DNA of 64,000 nucleotides from Anisus vortex (lineage: Eukaryota > Mollusca > Gastropoda > Planorbidae), in NCBI GenBank assembly GCA_949126835.1, contig OX421506.1:28223441-28287440 (forward strand). Reading direction: 5' to 3'. The notes beneath the pieces are model-generated. The model saw only the letters and a program-made list of their open reading frames with translations, searched no databases and was not told where the DNA came from. The first letter of the stretch is position 1, and every line of letters starts with the position of its first letter. Positions 1-9,352 of the stretch are shown piece by piece. Position numbers and translations under genes: made by a program.

Positions 1-204
1 CAGAAACAGGGTCTATCAACTTTACCCTTGCTACAAGGCACATTTATGTACACAATACACCACTGAAACAGATTATTAAAATATTTAGAATTGTTTGATG
101 GAAATGATAATCATAATGTGATTCATATTATTTTATGTTAATAGGAAACGTATTATACAGTCATACCTGCTACTTTGTTGCCAATGTTTTATTTATGCAT
201 AATT
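1..204. repeat. Block B, intronic or dispersed repeat (paralogue at about 36870-37060)
   Basis: Co-linear similarity to 36870-37060: shared stretches include a lead-in ending in CATTTA/GTACACA, TACTGAAACAGAT, CATAATGTGATT and ATAGGAAAC followed by a TATACAGTC run. In the second copy this block directly follows block A'. Here the left part would lie outside the window. It may be part of a duplicated intron or a diffuse repeat. No coding potential is seen. Confidence 0.6.
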
Positions 205-672
205 ACGACTGAACAGAATTCACGTATCTAGGCAGTACTATCAGTGCAACCGACGACTCATCCCTAGATACATTGTGTCGCATTGGCAAAGCGTTCGCCG
301 TCTTCCAAAGACTGTACCCACTCTGGAATTCAACGTCATCGCTCCCAATAAAGATATGTGTCTTCAATGCCATCGTAGTCCCAACCGCTCTCTACGCGAG
401 TGAAACTCGGAGGTAGACAGTGGTAAACGACTGGAATCTCAACGCCTTTCACCAAAGATGCCTCAAACGCATACTTAATATCACTTATCGAGATTTTACA
501 AATGAAGAAGTTTATCGACTAACGAAAACACGCCCACTATCGACGTCAGTCACCGCACGTCGCTTCAATTTTGCCGGCCACATAATCCGCCAACCTGATC
601 ATCGACTACCCTACACGGCAACCAGATGGCGGCCGCCTAACGGACGGCGCGACCTAAAACAACATGGCGTGT
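205..672 (+). pseudogene. LINE reverse-transcriptase C-terminal fragment
   Basis: From about 219 one frame reads through the conserved end of an APE-type LINE polyprotein. It includes an FTYLGSTIS-type motif, then FNAIVVPTALYASET, then NAFHQRCLKRILNITYRD and FAGHIIRQPDHRLP, ending at a stop near 672. An in-frame TAG at 414-416 interrupts it, so it is dead. The fragment sits directly after block B and has no 5' RT core, so it is a 5'-truncated insertion or relic. Clade is uncertain: RTE-like and other APE LINEs share this tail. Confidence 0.8.
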
Positions 673-952
673 AACGATTCGTTCTCTGAGTTCTGTGATA
701 TAAAACAGGGTTTATATGTGTTACTACATATAGAAGTCAATTATATTAGGAGAAAAATTGTATAATATATCACACTATTTTCAAAAAATTATAAATCTGC
801 CTTAGAGGTGGCTTTTTGTCCCAGTCTACCCTACACTCATTTACATAAGCCACATTTATACCATAAACATTTTTCAGATAAAAATCAATCCAAAGGATTA
901 CATTAATAGTACATTGGCAATGGCTCAACTTGCACCGTAACATCTGTAACGA
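673..952. other. Intergenic or intronic, no gene seen
   Basis: AT-rich non-coding DNA. A short stretch around 838-880 (CATAAGCCACATTTAT) resembles 40262-40290 near the other paralogous exon. I see no further feature. Confidence 0.5.
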
Positions 953-1255
953 TGTGACAGGGGATTGCGTGGCCGACAGAGTTTGGAGTCTCCGGCCAGT
1001 GGTGCCTTACCTGTCAAACGTCGTTGGCTCGTTGGTCTATGGAGTATGATAGCCGAACTGACTCTTTAACTACTGTATTATTTGTCCGATATTTATATTT
1101 TTAGAACACAGACTATCTAACATTTCACTTGACACCCACAAACATGTATAAGTAAATAATCGACACGGTAAGCTGGTTTACAAATGAGCCAAAGACATAC
1201 GTATATTGTTCGGTCAAAATTATTTCAACGGCATCACTATATAGACGCTACTACA
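953..1255 (+). repeat. Dispersed repeat R2, copy 1 (TGTGACAGGGGAT start)
   Basis: Begins TGTGACAGGGGATTG and shares with 42376-42643 the order GGGGAT, GTCTCCGG, TGGT, ACC(T/C)GTCAAA, GGCTYGT, TGATAGCCGAA and a CACA-rich stretch, then GGTCAAA near the end. The TG start is LTR-like, but I could not fix the other end or a target duplication. The right boundary is approximate. Confidence 0.6.
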
Positions 1256-1870
1256 ATGTCTGATAAATTAAGATGTACAATATTCCTAAGACAGTGTTCT
1301 ATTGAATCTAAATCGCAACAATAAACTGCAACGGAAAAATGCACCACAGCTGCGGTTATGGAAAATAACACATCAATACAAGTCTAGGAATATTTAATAG
1401 GCGAACATAGACCCCGGTCCTAGGATTTTCAACAAAGTTTATTCAGTGATATGTACATAAACAATTTCCAAATATTTGTTTCACATAGACAGAAAGGATA
1501 GAAGACATTTATTTCAATTTACAAAACTAAAGAATAGAAGACATTTCATGAGAAAAATATAAAATTATAGCCATTCATCCCACTCATTCTGTTTATTTAT
1601 TTTATTGTTCCGTTCGTTCATTTCATTCATTCGTTTTATTTTACATAGTTATTCCATTTATACTTTCTTACATTCTTGTGCTAGTATTTCTTTTTCATTC
1701 TCTTGCATACAGTATTTATCGAATTAGTAGTTTATTTACATTGTTGAAACAATTTGTAGGGGCATATATACATTAGAAGATTTGATACAAATGGGAAAAA
1801 CAATTGGTAATCTTATAAAAAAGCCATAGTTCCATTATTTAGTCTCTTTTTAATTAACAAAAATTTATAA
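1256..1870. other. AT-rich stretch, nothing recognised
   Basis: Low-complexity T-rich DNA with ATTCATTC-type runs around 1600-1690. It may include the far 3' end of the minus-strand LINE to the right, but I cannot place that boundary. Confidence 0.35.
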
Positions 1871-3568
1871 TTTATACAATTTGAAAAGGGGAGAGAACAA
1901 TGAATAGAGGCTGAGTATTAACATGGTTCTGCCCCTTTCGGGTACAGACTGAAGGACAGTAGCAAGTAGGTAGTAATAGGGGGGGGTATGAAGAGAGAGC
2001 GTGAGGTGGAGGTGGGGGAGGAAGCGGGGTTGTTTTATTTACATAAGAGAGATGAAAAAGGGCCGCTTGCTTTCCCTTTATAGCAGGGACCTTTTGTGTT
2101 GAGGGTACTTGACCGAGGACTTTCTTTAAAATAGGCTGGCAATGGGAATTTTCATTTAGTTTAAAATAGGAGTTTGCCGTTCCCCTTCGGCAGTGACTGC
2201 TGGACATTGTAGTAGTGGGAGAAGAAGAATAGAAGGAGGGAAAGATAGATAGAAGGAGGGAGAGAAAGGGAGAAAGACGGATACTGAGTATTGGTTGACG
2301 TGGCGTAAATTAGTTTGAAAGGGATGACTTTCCTCGCCTCGTCCCTTTGCCGGTCAGTGACGCCCTGAGACAGCTGGGCTTCGCCTGCTGACCTCTGGCC
2401 GCTCGTGACCGGACTGGGGTTTTTTGGGCTGGTATTTGTATATCATACCTTTATCTTTTTATATTGGCCTACGTTTAAATTTAGTTTTTCTTTTTCAGTA
2501 TCTCATGTGCAACAAGTTTACTGCAGTGTTCCAATTTATTAGTCCTGTTAGGACAGGAATATTGGAGGAAAGTAGATGAGGAAAGGAAAAAAAGGAAAAA
2601 AAGAAGGTGGGGGGAGAGAGGTGGATTACAGTGCGTTGTCGACCGCCGACAAGGGGGAGAAAGAAAAAAAAGGGGGGGGGGGTGGAAGTGGGGTAGGGAA
2701 AGTCAGGTCACCGTCTCTCGCACTGTTATTTTAACAGGCGGGGCAGTGGACCGTGGAAACATTTCCCTTCGTCCATACATATTTTAACCTTTTTTTTACA
2801 GTCGTTAATATTAATAATATAATCAAATTCGATATAAGTCGTTTCGCCGCTTGTATATACAGACCCACGCATGCACTAACATACACATCAATGCATACTT
2901 CATTCTAAAGAAAGATATGCTAACAAGTTATACATTGTGTTGAGGTAAATATCTCACTACATAGGTACTGACTAAAGAAAAAAAATAAAAAATAATAAAA
3001 ATAAAATAAAAAAAAATAAAAAAAAAATATTTCATAGTCTAGATTAGTTACATAGTCTTCTCGCCTCGTATGGGCGGCGTGACAAAGAAAAAAGTTCACA
3101 TTGACGGTGGGTTACAAAAAGAACATTATTGAACCTTCCTTAGGATATAAAAGGGTTTTAAGGGTTGTACATTTTATCATTAATGTGTACCGACTCATGT
3201 TTCACATGTACAATCTGACATACTTGTACACATACTTAATACATAGAGGACGTTAAATAGCTTAGCTACATATCTTATTACCCCAGTATATAGTATACAG
3301 ATAGGGTGGGAGGTACAATGTATTTAAAAATAGTACTACACACAAATGTGTTTAAAAAAACAGGGGAACAAATGCGAGGGGAGTTCCATACATATTAAGC
3401 GTTATATTCTCACCATATGAAAAAGTTATACATATTTAAACAACCATTACATTCTCTTAGAAAGTACGTATCTATATTGTCGTGTCATACAACATGACAG
3501 ATGTTAAAATATTTTATGATAAAAAGTGGTTAAACAAGATGTGTTAAAATACAACAGTGCAGTAAAAT
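1871..3568 (-). other. Presumed 3' untranslated region of Tx1-like LINE
   Basis: The 1.7 kb after the ORF2 stop has no good coding frame but differs in composition from the flanks. It has GC-rich patches at 2330-2420 and purine or G-rich tracts at 1975-2035, 2218-2285 and 2590-2700 (pyrimidine-rich on the element sense strand). A poly-A/T simple region lies at 2975-3035. I assign it to the LINE by position only. The true end is not determined. Confidence 0.4.
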
Positions 3569-6500
3569 TTAAACATTGTCTTTATTGATTGCTAGATCTA
3601 ATTTATGTCTATATAGTGTTTCTGCAAAGTGTGGTGTTGGTGGGGTGTATCGGTCGGTCCGTGTTTGTAGATAGAAAGACCAGACATGTTGAAGATAGAC
3701 AGACAGTGTAAGGAGGTTGAGTTCGTGTGTGCGTTTATTTGGGTGTCGTGAAATTCTAAGTAGTGTTATGGCTAAATCTATGTCTATATCTGTGTTGGTT
3801 GTTTTGTCTAGTAAGTATTTTAATGTGTGTCTGGTAGGTGTAAATGTTGTGCATCTTAGGAAGATGTGCTCCTCGTTTTCTTGTGTGTTTGTATTGCAAA
3901 GCCTACAGTGTTGTTGTTTTCGTGTGTTTTGTGTTTTCCTCTGTATGAGGGGTGTCATGTTAAAAACAAGTCTGTATGATATTTGTTTTGCCTGTGGTGT
4001 AGTGTTTTTGTTATGCAGGTTAATGAATGTGCTAGTGAAATTGGTGATGCCTAACTGTTTCCCCCACCTTATTCTGTTGAATAAGGGGGGTTTTAGGCGT
4101 GTGATGAGTGCTATGTATATGTTTTTTGTTTTGCTGTGTATGAGGTGGTGATTGTTTGGTAGAATGCGTGTGATAGACCTATAGAAGGGAGAAGATAGGG
4201 TGCCAAAGAAATGCGGTGTACTGTTGTTGAAAGTTGTGAGGCTGGAAAGACGAAGGCCATAGAGGTAAATAGAGAGAGGATAGTTGTGCGGTGCGTTAAT
4301 TATTTGTCCAATGTATTTGAGTCTGAGTGCCTGTATTTTAGATGTGAAATCTTGTAGTGCAATGCCACCCTCGTTTTTGGGTTGGATAAGAGTGTTGTGT
4401 TGTATGCTTTGTAGTGTATTTTTAAAGATGAAAGACCTAAGTTTTTTGTGTATTTTGGGGATAAAGCTAGGAGGTGGCTCAGTGACAGTGGCTAAATAGA
4501 GGAGTTTAGGAAGAATAAGTGTATTGATGATAACGGACCGACCGAATATTGTGTGAGAGATGTGTTTGTACATTTGTATGGTGTTGTCTGTGTGTTGTAG
4601 AATGGCGTTGTATTGTTGTTTGTTGTAAACATGCGGTTGATTGTTCCATATTATTCCGGTTAGTTTAATTTGGGTTTTGATTTCTAGTTCGCCTGGAAAA
4701 GAAAGTCTGTTCTTCCACTTGCCTATGCCCATGATGGCTGATTTACGAATGTTAATTTTGGCTCCACTTGCTTTCCCGAAGTTGGTGAAATGTTTTAGGA
4801 TTCGTTTAATATCACTGTCCTTGGTTGGTGTAAAGGTTGTGTCGTCTGCATAAGCGAGCACCTTCAGGTTTTCTGCCTTCCCAGGGATGTGGAGCCCATG
4901 CACCTCACTGTCCCTTCGGATGAGCTCCAGCAGGGGCTCGATGCAGAGGACATACAGCAGCGGGGAGAGGGGACAGCCCTGTCTAACCGACCTTTGCACA
5001 GGGAAGGGTGGGGTCAGGGTCTGGTTCACCAGCAGGCTGCTCTGTGGTGAGTTGTACAACAGCCTGACCCACCCCTCGACCTGTGGACCGAAATTGCTCA
5101 TACGCAGCACTTCGAACAGGTAGCTGTGGGCTACTCTGTCGAAGGCTTTTTCTTGGTCGATTGAGAGCAGGGCTGCCTGTGTGTGTTTTAAATGCGTGTA
5201 CGTGATGATGTCTCTAATGTTGTGATTGAGTGTTTCTATATTTCTACCGGGTATGCTACAATATTGGTTGTGGTGTACTATTGTGTGCAGGTGTGGCTGT
5301 ATTTTTGTGACTAAAATTTTAGCTAATATTTTGTAATCTGTGTTGAGTAGTGAGATGGGGCGGTACCCTCCCACAGACGTTCTCTCATTAGGGCTTTTCT
5401 CCAGTACGGTTATATAAGCCTCGTTGAACGTCTGAGGGAGGGCACCTTGTGAGTGTGATGTCGTATATAGTATTAAGAGTAGTGGGGCCAGAGAGGGCAT
5501 GAAAGCTTTGTAGAACTCAGCAGTCAAGCCATCTGGCCCGGGTGATTTGTCATTGTGCAAAGCGTTTATTGCAGTTTTTATGTCTTGGATTGTTATGGGT
5601 GTGTCTATTAAATCCCTATCCTGTTCTGTGAGTGATTTACAATATTGTAGCATGTTGTGTTGTTCTGCAGTGTCTATTGGTTCTTGCGTGTAAATGTGTT
5701 GAAAATGCTCGCGAAAGGTGTTGGCGATAACTTTATTATCTGTATGCGTTTTGCCCTGGGAATCTGTAATTTGTGTGATTGTACGTTTTCGCTGTATGTT
5801 CTGTTCTAGGTTGAGGAATGCTTTGTTGGGGACTTCTGTTAATCCTAGTGACCTACTCCTAGTCTGCGCCCCTATGTATCTATGGCGTTCTATTTGTTCT
5901 AATTGTGTCCTAATTGTGTATGCTTCTGGTGAGTTTTCCGCGAGATGTTCTAATTGCTCTTTAAGTTGTTGCTCTGTTTGTCTGCGCTGTGTGTTTATGT
6001 TTTTTGCTATTACTATTGTTTGTGTTTTAATGCTACGTTTTAGTACTGACCATAGGTCTCTGATGTCTATTTGCGTGTCTGTATTATTGATGTCTAGAGT
6101 GCTTTCTATTAGTGTCTTAATATTTTTGGTGTATAACTCGCTCTGAAGGAGCGAGTTGTTCAGTTTCCAATGGGGGGAACCACGCCGCCGTGTATGGTCT
6201 GTCTCGCTGTCAGCAAGACTCACATATACGGCTTTGTGGTCTGTGTACCCCAGAGTTTCCCCCAGGTGACACACCATGGCAATGGTTTTTTGGTTTGGCA
6301 CGTAGAACCTATCCAGGCGCGACTTGGCTCGGTACGACGCATGGGCAAAAGTCATGTCTTGTCCGGTAGGGTTCACAGTCCTGTAGGCGTCTACTAGGTG
6401 AAAAGTGTGAAGTGTGTTTTCTAACCATTGTTTGTTTTGACTGTTTATATTTACGTCTTGTCTGTCAATACTTCCTCGGGTGAAATTAAAGTCTCCCCCA

Positions 6501-6916
6501 AGTACTAGTGTGTCGTGTATATAGTTGGTGTGTAGCGTATCCTCTACTTTTTGGAAGAAGGCGGGTTTGTCTGTGTGGTACGTAGGGGCGTATATGTTGA
6601 CTAGTGTGTATTTGTTTGTGTCGTTTTCTACCCTAATGATTGCTAATCTACCTTCGTCGTCTGTATGTTTGTGAGTGACTGTATATTTGTCGGATGTTTG
6701 TATGATGGACACGCCTCTGGCGTAGGTCCCTAAGCTAAATGTACTATCTTTGAAACCCATGTCTGATGTGTAGCGTTGCGCTGTGTAGTGTGTGTTTATG
6801 TTGGTCTCTTGTAAGAAGAGGAAATCTGGTTTATGTTTTCTTACAAGGTGTATAATGTATTTTTGTTTGTTCCTAAGGCTCCTAATGTTGAGTGAAACTA
6901 ATACTATGTCCGCCAT
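3569..6916 (-). CDS. LINE ORF2: APE endonuclease and reverse transcriptase (Tx1/L1-like)
   Basis: An intact 1115-codon frame starting at ATG 6916. Residues 1-235 are an APE-type endonuclease that nicks target DNA: LNIRSLRN near 9, LQETN near 35, GGDFNF near 140 and a DRFYV/TDHKAV region near 200-230. The reverse transcriptase spans about 450-720: KSPGPDGL near 453, LLNTDYKILAKIL, IDQEKAFDRV near 590, QGCPLSP near 648 and the catalytic AYADD near 689. A C-terminal CCHC-like knuckle (CRLC...H...C) lies near 1003. The LLNTDYKILAKIL and IDQEKAFDRV wording places it in the L1/Tx1 group; no RNase H is present. A small ORF ends 22 bases upstream, as in bicistronic LINEs. No stop or frameshift was seen, so the copy may be young. 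The Tx1 subgroup often inserts site-specifically, but I could not identify a target. Confidence 0.93.
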   Translation of the reverse strand: MADIVLVSLNIRSLRNKQKYIIHLVRKHKPDFLFLQETNINTHYTAQRYTSDMGFKDSTFSLGTYARGVSIIQTSDKYTVTHKHTDDEGRLAIIRVENDTNKYTLVNIYAPTYHTDKPAFFQKVEDTLHTNYIHDTLVLGGDFNFTRGSIDRQDVNINSQNKQWLENTLHTFHLVDAYRTVNPTGQDMTFAHASYRAKSRLDRFYVPNQKTIAMVCHLGETLGYTDHKAVYVSLADSETDHTRRRGSPHWKLNNSLLQSELYTKNIKTLIESTLDINNTDTQIDIRDLWSVLKRSIKTQTIVIAKNINTQRRQTEQQLKEQLEHLAENSPEAYTIRTQLEQIERHRYIGAQTRSRSLGLTEVPNKAFLNLEQNIQRKRTITQITDSQGKTHTDNKVIANTFREHFQHIYTQEPIDTAEQHNMLQYCKSLTEQDRDLIDTPITIQDIKTAINALHNDKSPGPDGLTAEFYKAFMPSLAPLLLILYTTSHSQGALPQTFNEAYITVLEKSPNERTSVGGYRPISLLNTDYKILAKILVTKIQPHLHTIVHHNQYCSIPGRNIETLNHNIRDIITYTHLKHTQAALLSIDQEKAFDRVAHSYLFEVLRMSNFGPQVEGWVRLLYNSPQSSLLVNQTLTPPFPVQRSVRQGCPLSPLLYVLCIEPLLELIRRDSEVHGLHIPGKAENLKVLAYADDTTFTPTKDSDIKRILKHFTNFGKASGAKINIRKSAIMGIGKWKNRLSFPGELEIKTQIKLTGIIWNNQPHVYNKQQYNAILQHTDNTIQMYKHISHTIFGRSVIINTLILPKLLYLATVTEPPPSFIPKIHKKLRSFIFKNTLQSIQHNTLIQPKNEGGIALQDFTSKIQALRLKYIGQIINAPHNYPLSIYLYGLRLSSLTTFNNSTPHFFGTLSSPFYRSITRILPNNHHLIHSKTKNIYIALITRLKPPLFNRIRWGKQLGITNFTSTFINLHNKNTTPQAKQISYRLVFNMTPLIQRKTQNTRKQQHCRLCNTNTQENEEHIFLRCTTFTPTRHTLKYLLDKTTNTDIDIDLAITLLRISRHPNKRTHELNLLTLSVYLQHVWSFYLQTRTDRYTPPTPHFAETLYRHKLDLAINKDNV

Positions 6917-6938
6917 CTTCCGGTGTGTGTTTGTTTAT

Positions 6939-7364
6939 TTAATTGTTTGTCTTGTCTTTGTCCGTGTCGTCCTTTAGTACTATTACAAGTTCTGGGGGGG
7001 TTTTGTCTAGGTCTGTCCCGCTTTCCTGTTCTGGGTTTGCGTTGAAACCATATAAGTAACGATTTAGATCATCGTCGCGTAGTTGGAGGTAGGCAAGTAC
7101 TGTGGAGGACGGGGAGCTACTGTCCCCCTCGCTGCTCATCTCCTTCTCTATCTCCCTTTCACCTGATTTGGGCCGCTTTTGGGTAATCTCGGGGGTGGAT
7201 GGTGGGCTTGCTCTGCCTCGCTTATTTTCGCCCCGGGGATCAAGTGCTGGTTGGGTGTCCGTGTTGTGGGTTGCTGGGATTTGCATCCCGTCTCCTTGTC
7301 CAGTCCCTTTGGGGCTGGGCAGTGGGCTAGTTTTCTGACCTTCTGACCCTTTTTTTTCGGACAC
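6939..7364 (-). CDS. LINE ORF1-like protein, short or 5'-truncated
   Basis: A 141-codon frame whose stop is 22 bases before ORF2. It is hydrophilic and rich in Ser, Pro, Lys and Glu, with a basic stretch (KRGRASPP, TQKRPKSGE) and an acidic tail. No zinc knuckle or coiled coil is visible, although Tx1-type ORF1 proteins usually carry CCHC knuckles and are several times longer. No ATG opens the frame: the 7364 start would be GTG, the frame is closed just upstream, and the first in-frame ATG is at 7286 (115 codons). It may therefore be a remnant, a minimal ORF1, or a frameshifted C-terminus. Confidence 0.5.
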   Translation of the reverse strand: MSEKKGSEGQKTSPLPSPKGTGQGDGMQIPATHNTDTQPALDPRGENKRGRASPPSTPEITQKRPKSGEREIEKEMSSEGDSSSPSSTVLAYLQLRDDDLNRYLYGFNANPEQESGTDLDKTPPELVIVLKDDTDKDKTNN

Positions 7365-7389
7365 AGTCTTTACCGTGAGAAGGACTCAA

Positions 7390-7840
7390 AAACTGCCAGA
7401 GCTCAGCCTAACGTCATGTCGGGGCGTATATATACAAAGGACGGAGAATCAAATGGACCAATCGGGGCAAGAGGGTGGATTCGTAAAGTCACGTTTTCTT
7501 TTCCCGAGCCTTTGTCCATACAATCAAACAATGCTCCGAGGGTCCGTCAATGGAAGGGGATTGGGGTGGGGTGAGAGGGGAGGACACTGTGACGCAGATA
7601 GGACCTAGGAGCGGCCAGGTGGGTGGTCGAGAGACCAGGATGGTCAAAAGGGAGGTTAATCTGGTTATATCAACAAAGGAAATTATCGCCCCCCTTTCAA
7701 CGCCGGCACACCCTATAATCCCTCATCAAAATTAAAGCACTTTGTTAATCGCCATCGGCGGCCTACCCATGTTTACACAACACAAGACAAAGGCCGCGCG
7801 AAGAATAACTAGATACGAGCGCACCCTGCCTGACCGCCTG
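7390..7840 (-). promoter_or_regulatory. Candidate LINE 5' UTR with TATA and inverted CCAAT box
   Basis: Upstream of the small ORF on the minus strand, GTATATATAC at 7435-7426 is a good TATA box, with ATTGG (inverted CCAAT) about 30 bases further upstream. A start near 7400 would lie about 35 bases before the ORF1 frame. The region is GC-richer than its surroundings. It may be an internal LINE promoter or a captured host promoter. Confidence 0.35.
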
Positions 7841-7979
7841 TGTTTTCATTCAGGTATTCAGGTGGCTAGTTTACCTAATTGTATGCTAATTAATTTCTTT
7901 GATCATTAGAAAACATTTCGTGACAACATCGTTATAATATTTTTAATGTATTACGTTAAAAGACCAATTGCAAACTTAC

Positions 7980-8158
7980 ATCGAACCAATCGCTATACTG
8001 TCCCTTTAAATACTGTACAAAAAGTATCATTTTTCTCATTGCTAATTGGTTAGGATCCGACAGACGGATAGTCGCAGTAAAGCTATACGTATCCACGTTT
8101 GCGATCAAACCAGCTTTACAATTGTGTGTCTGTGTATATCCACCAAGAATTAGGATAT
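7980..8158 (-). CDS. Exon of secreted-protein family (paralogue of 40539-40349)
   Basis: An open segment between acceptor TCTAG (ending 8159) and donor GTAAGTTTG (from 7979). It is 179 bases, phase 1 in and phase 0 out, about 59 codons. It aligns well with 40539-40349: ILILGGYTQTH-C-K-GL, VDTYS, TATI, then RK, LK-YS-D just before the donor. Conserved frame, splice sites and phase argue for a real exon under selection. The partner exon expected next (like 35756-35567) would lie further left: LINEs fill that space and the expected position is off the window. I do not recognise the family; one conserved cysteine and a GGYTQTH motif are the landmarks. Confidence 0.65.
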
Positions 8159-8221
8159 CTAGATAGATATAAACATGTACATATAAATAGTAGGAAAAAA
8201 AAGTCGAGTACCACACAGTTC

Positions 8222-8430
8222 AAATTGATCATAGGGGTCGGTGCAGACGCGTTCACCAGTTTATGTGGTGCCGCATAAAAAGGGATATGTGGTCAGCTCA
8301 ATGCCAAGTCGCCTTTGAGCTAGCTATAATCAGGGACACCCTCCAAATACTAGCCTTTACCACGATTCGAACCCAGGACCTTCGGAAAGCCAGTCGAACG
8401 CGCTTGGCAACCTTGCCCCATTAAAAATAT
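8222..8430 (-). repeat. tRNA-derived SINE
   Basis: Read on the minus strand it begins with a tRNA-like head: box A-like TTGCCAAGCG and box B-like GGTTCGAATC, followed by a non-tRNA tail (GGGTGTCCCTGATTATAG). Related copies lie at 12370-12520 and, as a head, at 45663-45745. It lies beside the exon at 8158-7980, on its upstream (intronic) side. Confidence 0.65.
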
Positions 8431-8460
8431 TATAAATAAATAATGAGTTATTAAGTAATT

Positions 8461-9070
8461 GGTTAATCTCTTTACTATTTGGTAAGTACGATCAGACGTA
8501 AAGTCATAGGTAAGATCTTATAGGTATGACCAGAACAGTAAAGTCAGAGGTATGCTATAGCTAGCAAACTTATAGGTATGACCCGAACAGTAAATTCATT
8601 GGTATGATCTGGCTATGTGTCTTATAAGTATGACCAGAACAGTTAAGTCATAGGTATGATCTGGCTATCTGTCTTATAAATATGACCAGAACTGTAAAGT
8701 CAGAGCTATGATCTGGCTATCTGTCTTATAGGTATGACCAGAACTGTAAAGTCAGAGCTATGATCTGGCTATCTGTTTTATAGGTATGACCAGAACAGTA
8801 AAGTCATAGGTATGATCTGGCTATCTGTCTTATAAGTATGACCAGAACAGTAAAGTCAGAGCTATGATCTGGCTATCTGTCTTATAGGTATGACCAGAAC
8901 AGTAAAGTCAGAGCTATGATCTGGCTATCTGTCTTATAAGTATGACCAGAACAGTAAAGTCAGAGCTATGATCTGGCTATCTGTCTTATAAGTATGACCA
9001 GAACAGTAAAGTCATAGGTAGGATCTGGTTATCTGTCTTATAAGTATGACCAGAACAGTAAAGTCATAGG
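8461..9070. repeat. 52-bp minisatellite, left part
   Basis: About eleven imperfect units of roughly 52 bp: TATGACCAGAACAGTAAAGT, then CAKAGSTATGATCTGGCTAT, then CTGTCTTATA. The last unit is cut at 9070 by a hAT element and resumes at 11387. There is no coding potential. Confidence 0.9.
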
Positions 9071-9352
9071 CAGTGGCGTACCGAGGGGGGTGCGGGGGTT
9101 GCGGATCGCACCGGGTGACACCCTCTCAGGGGGTGACACCCGAATGAAAAAAATAATTAAACAAATGATAATTTTACAATGGTTCTATAAGGTAATGCTC
9201 AATGGCGAGAAAATAGTACATTTATGGATGGTTTACTCACTTGTCAGTGAGAAATCATACTGTTTTTGTTGCAGATTATTTGCTGTTGATATTACTGAAA
9301 CAACATCTAAATTTGTTACTGGTTTGATAAGTGGTGGAAAATGAGACCAAAA

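Noticed and set aside
1872..2207. 111-codon proline-rich minus frame as a gene
   Set aside because: Low-complexity, derived from G-rich tracts in the presumed LINE 3' region, with no recognisable motif or splice context.
3717..6397. Several 70-144 codon plus-strand frames
   Set aside because: Shadows of the intact ORF2 on the opposite strand.
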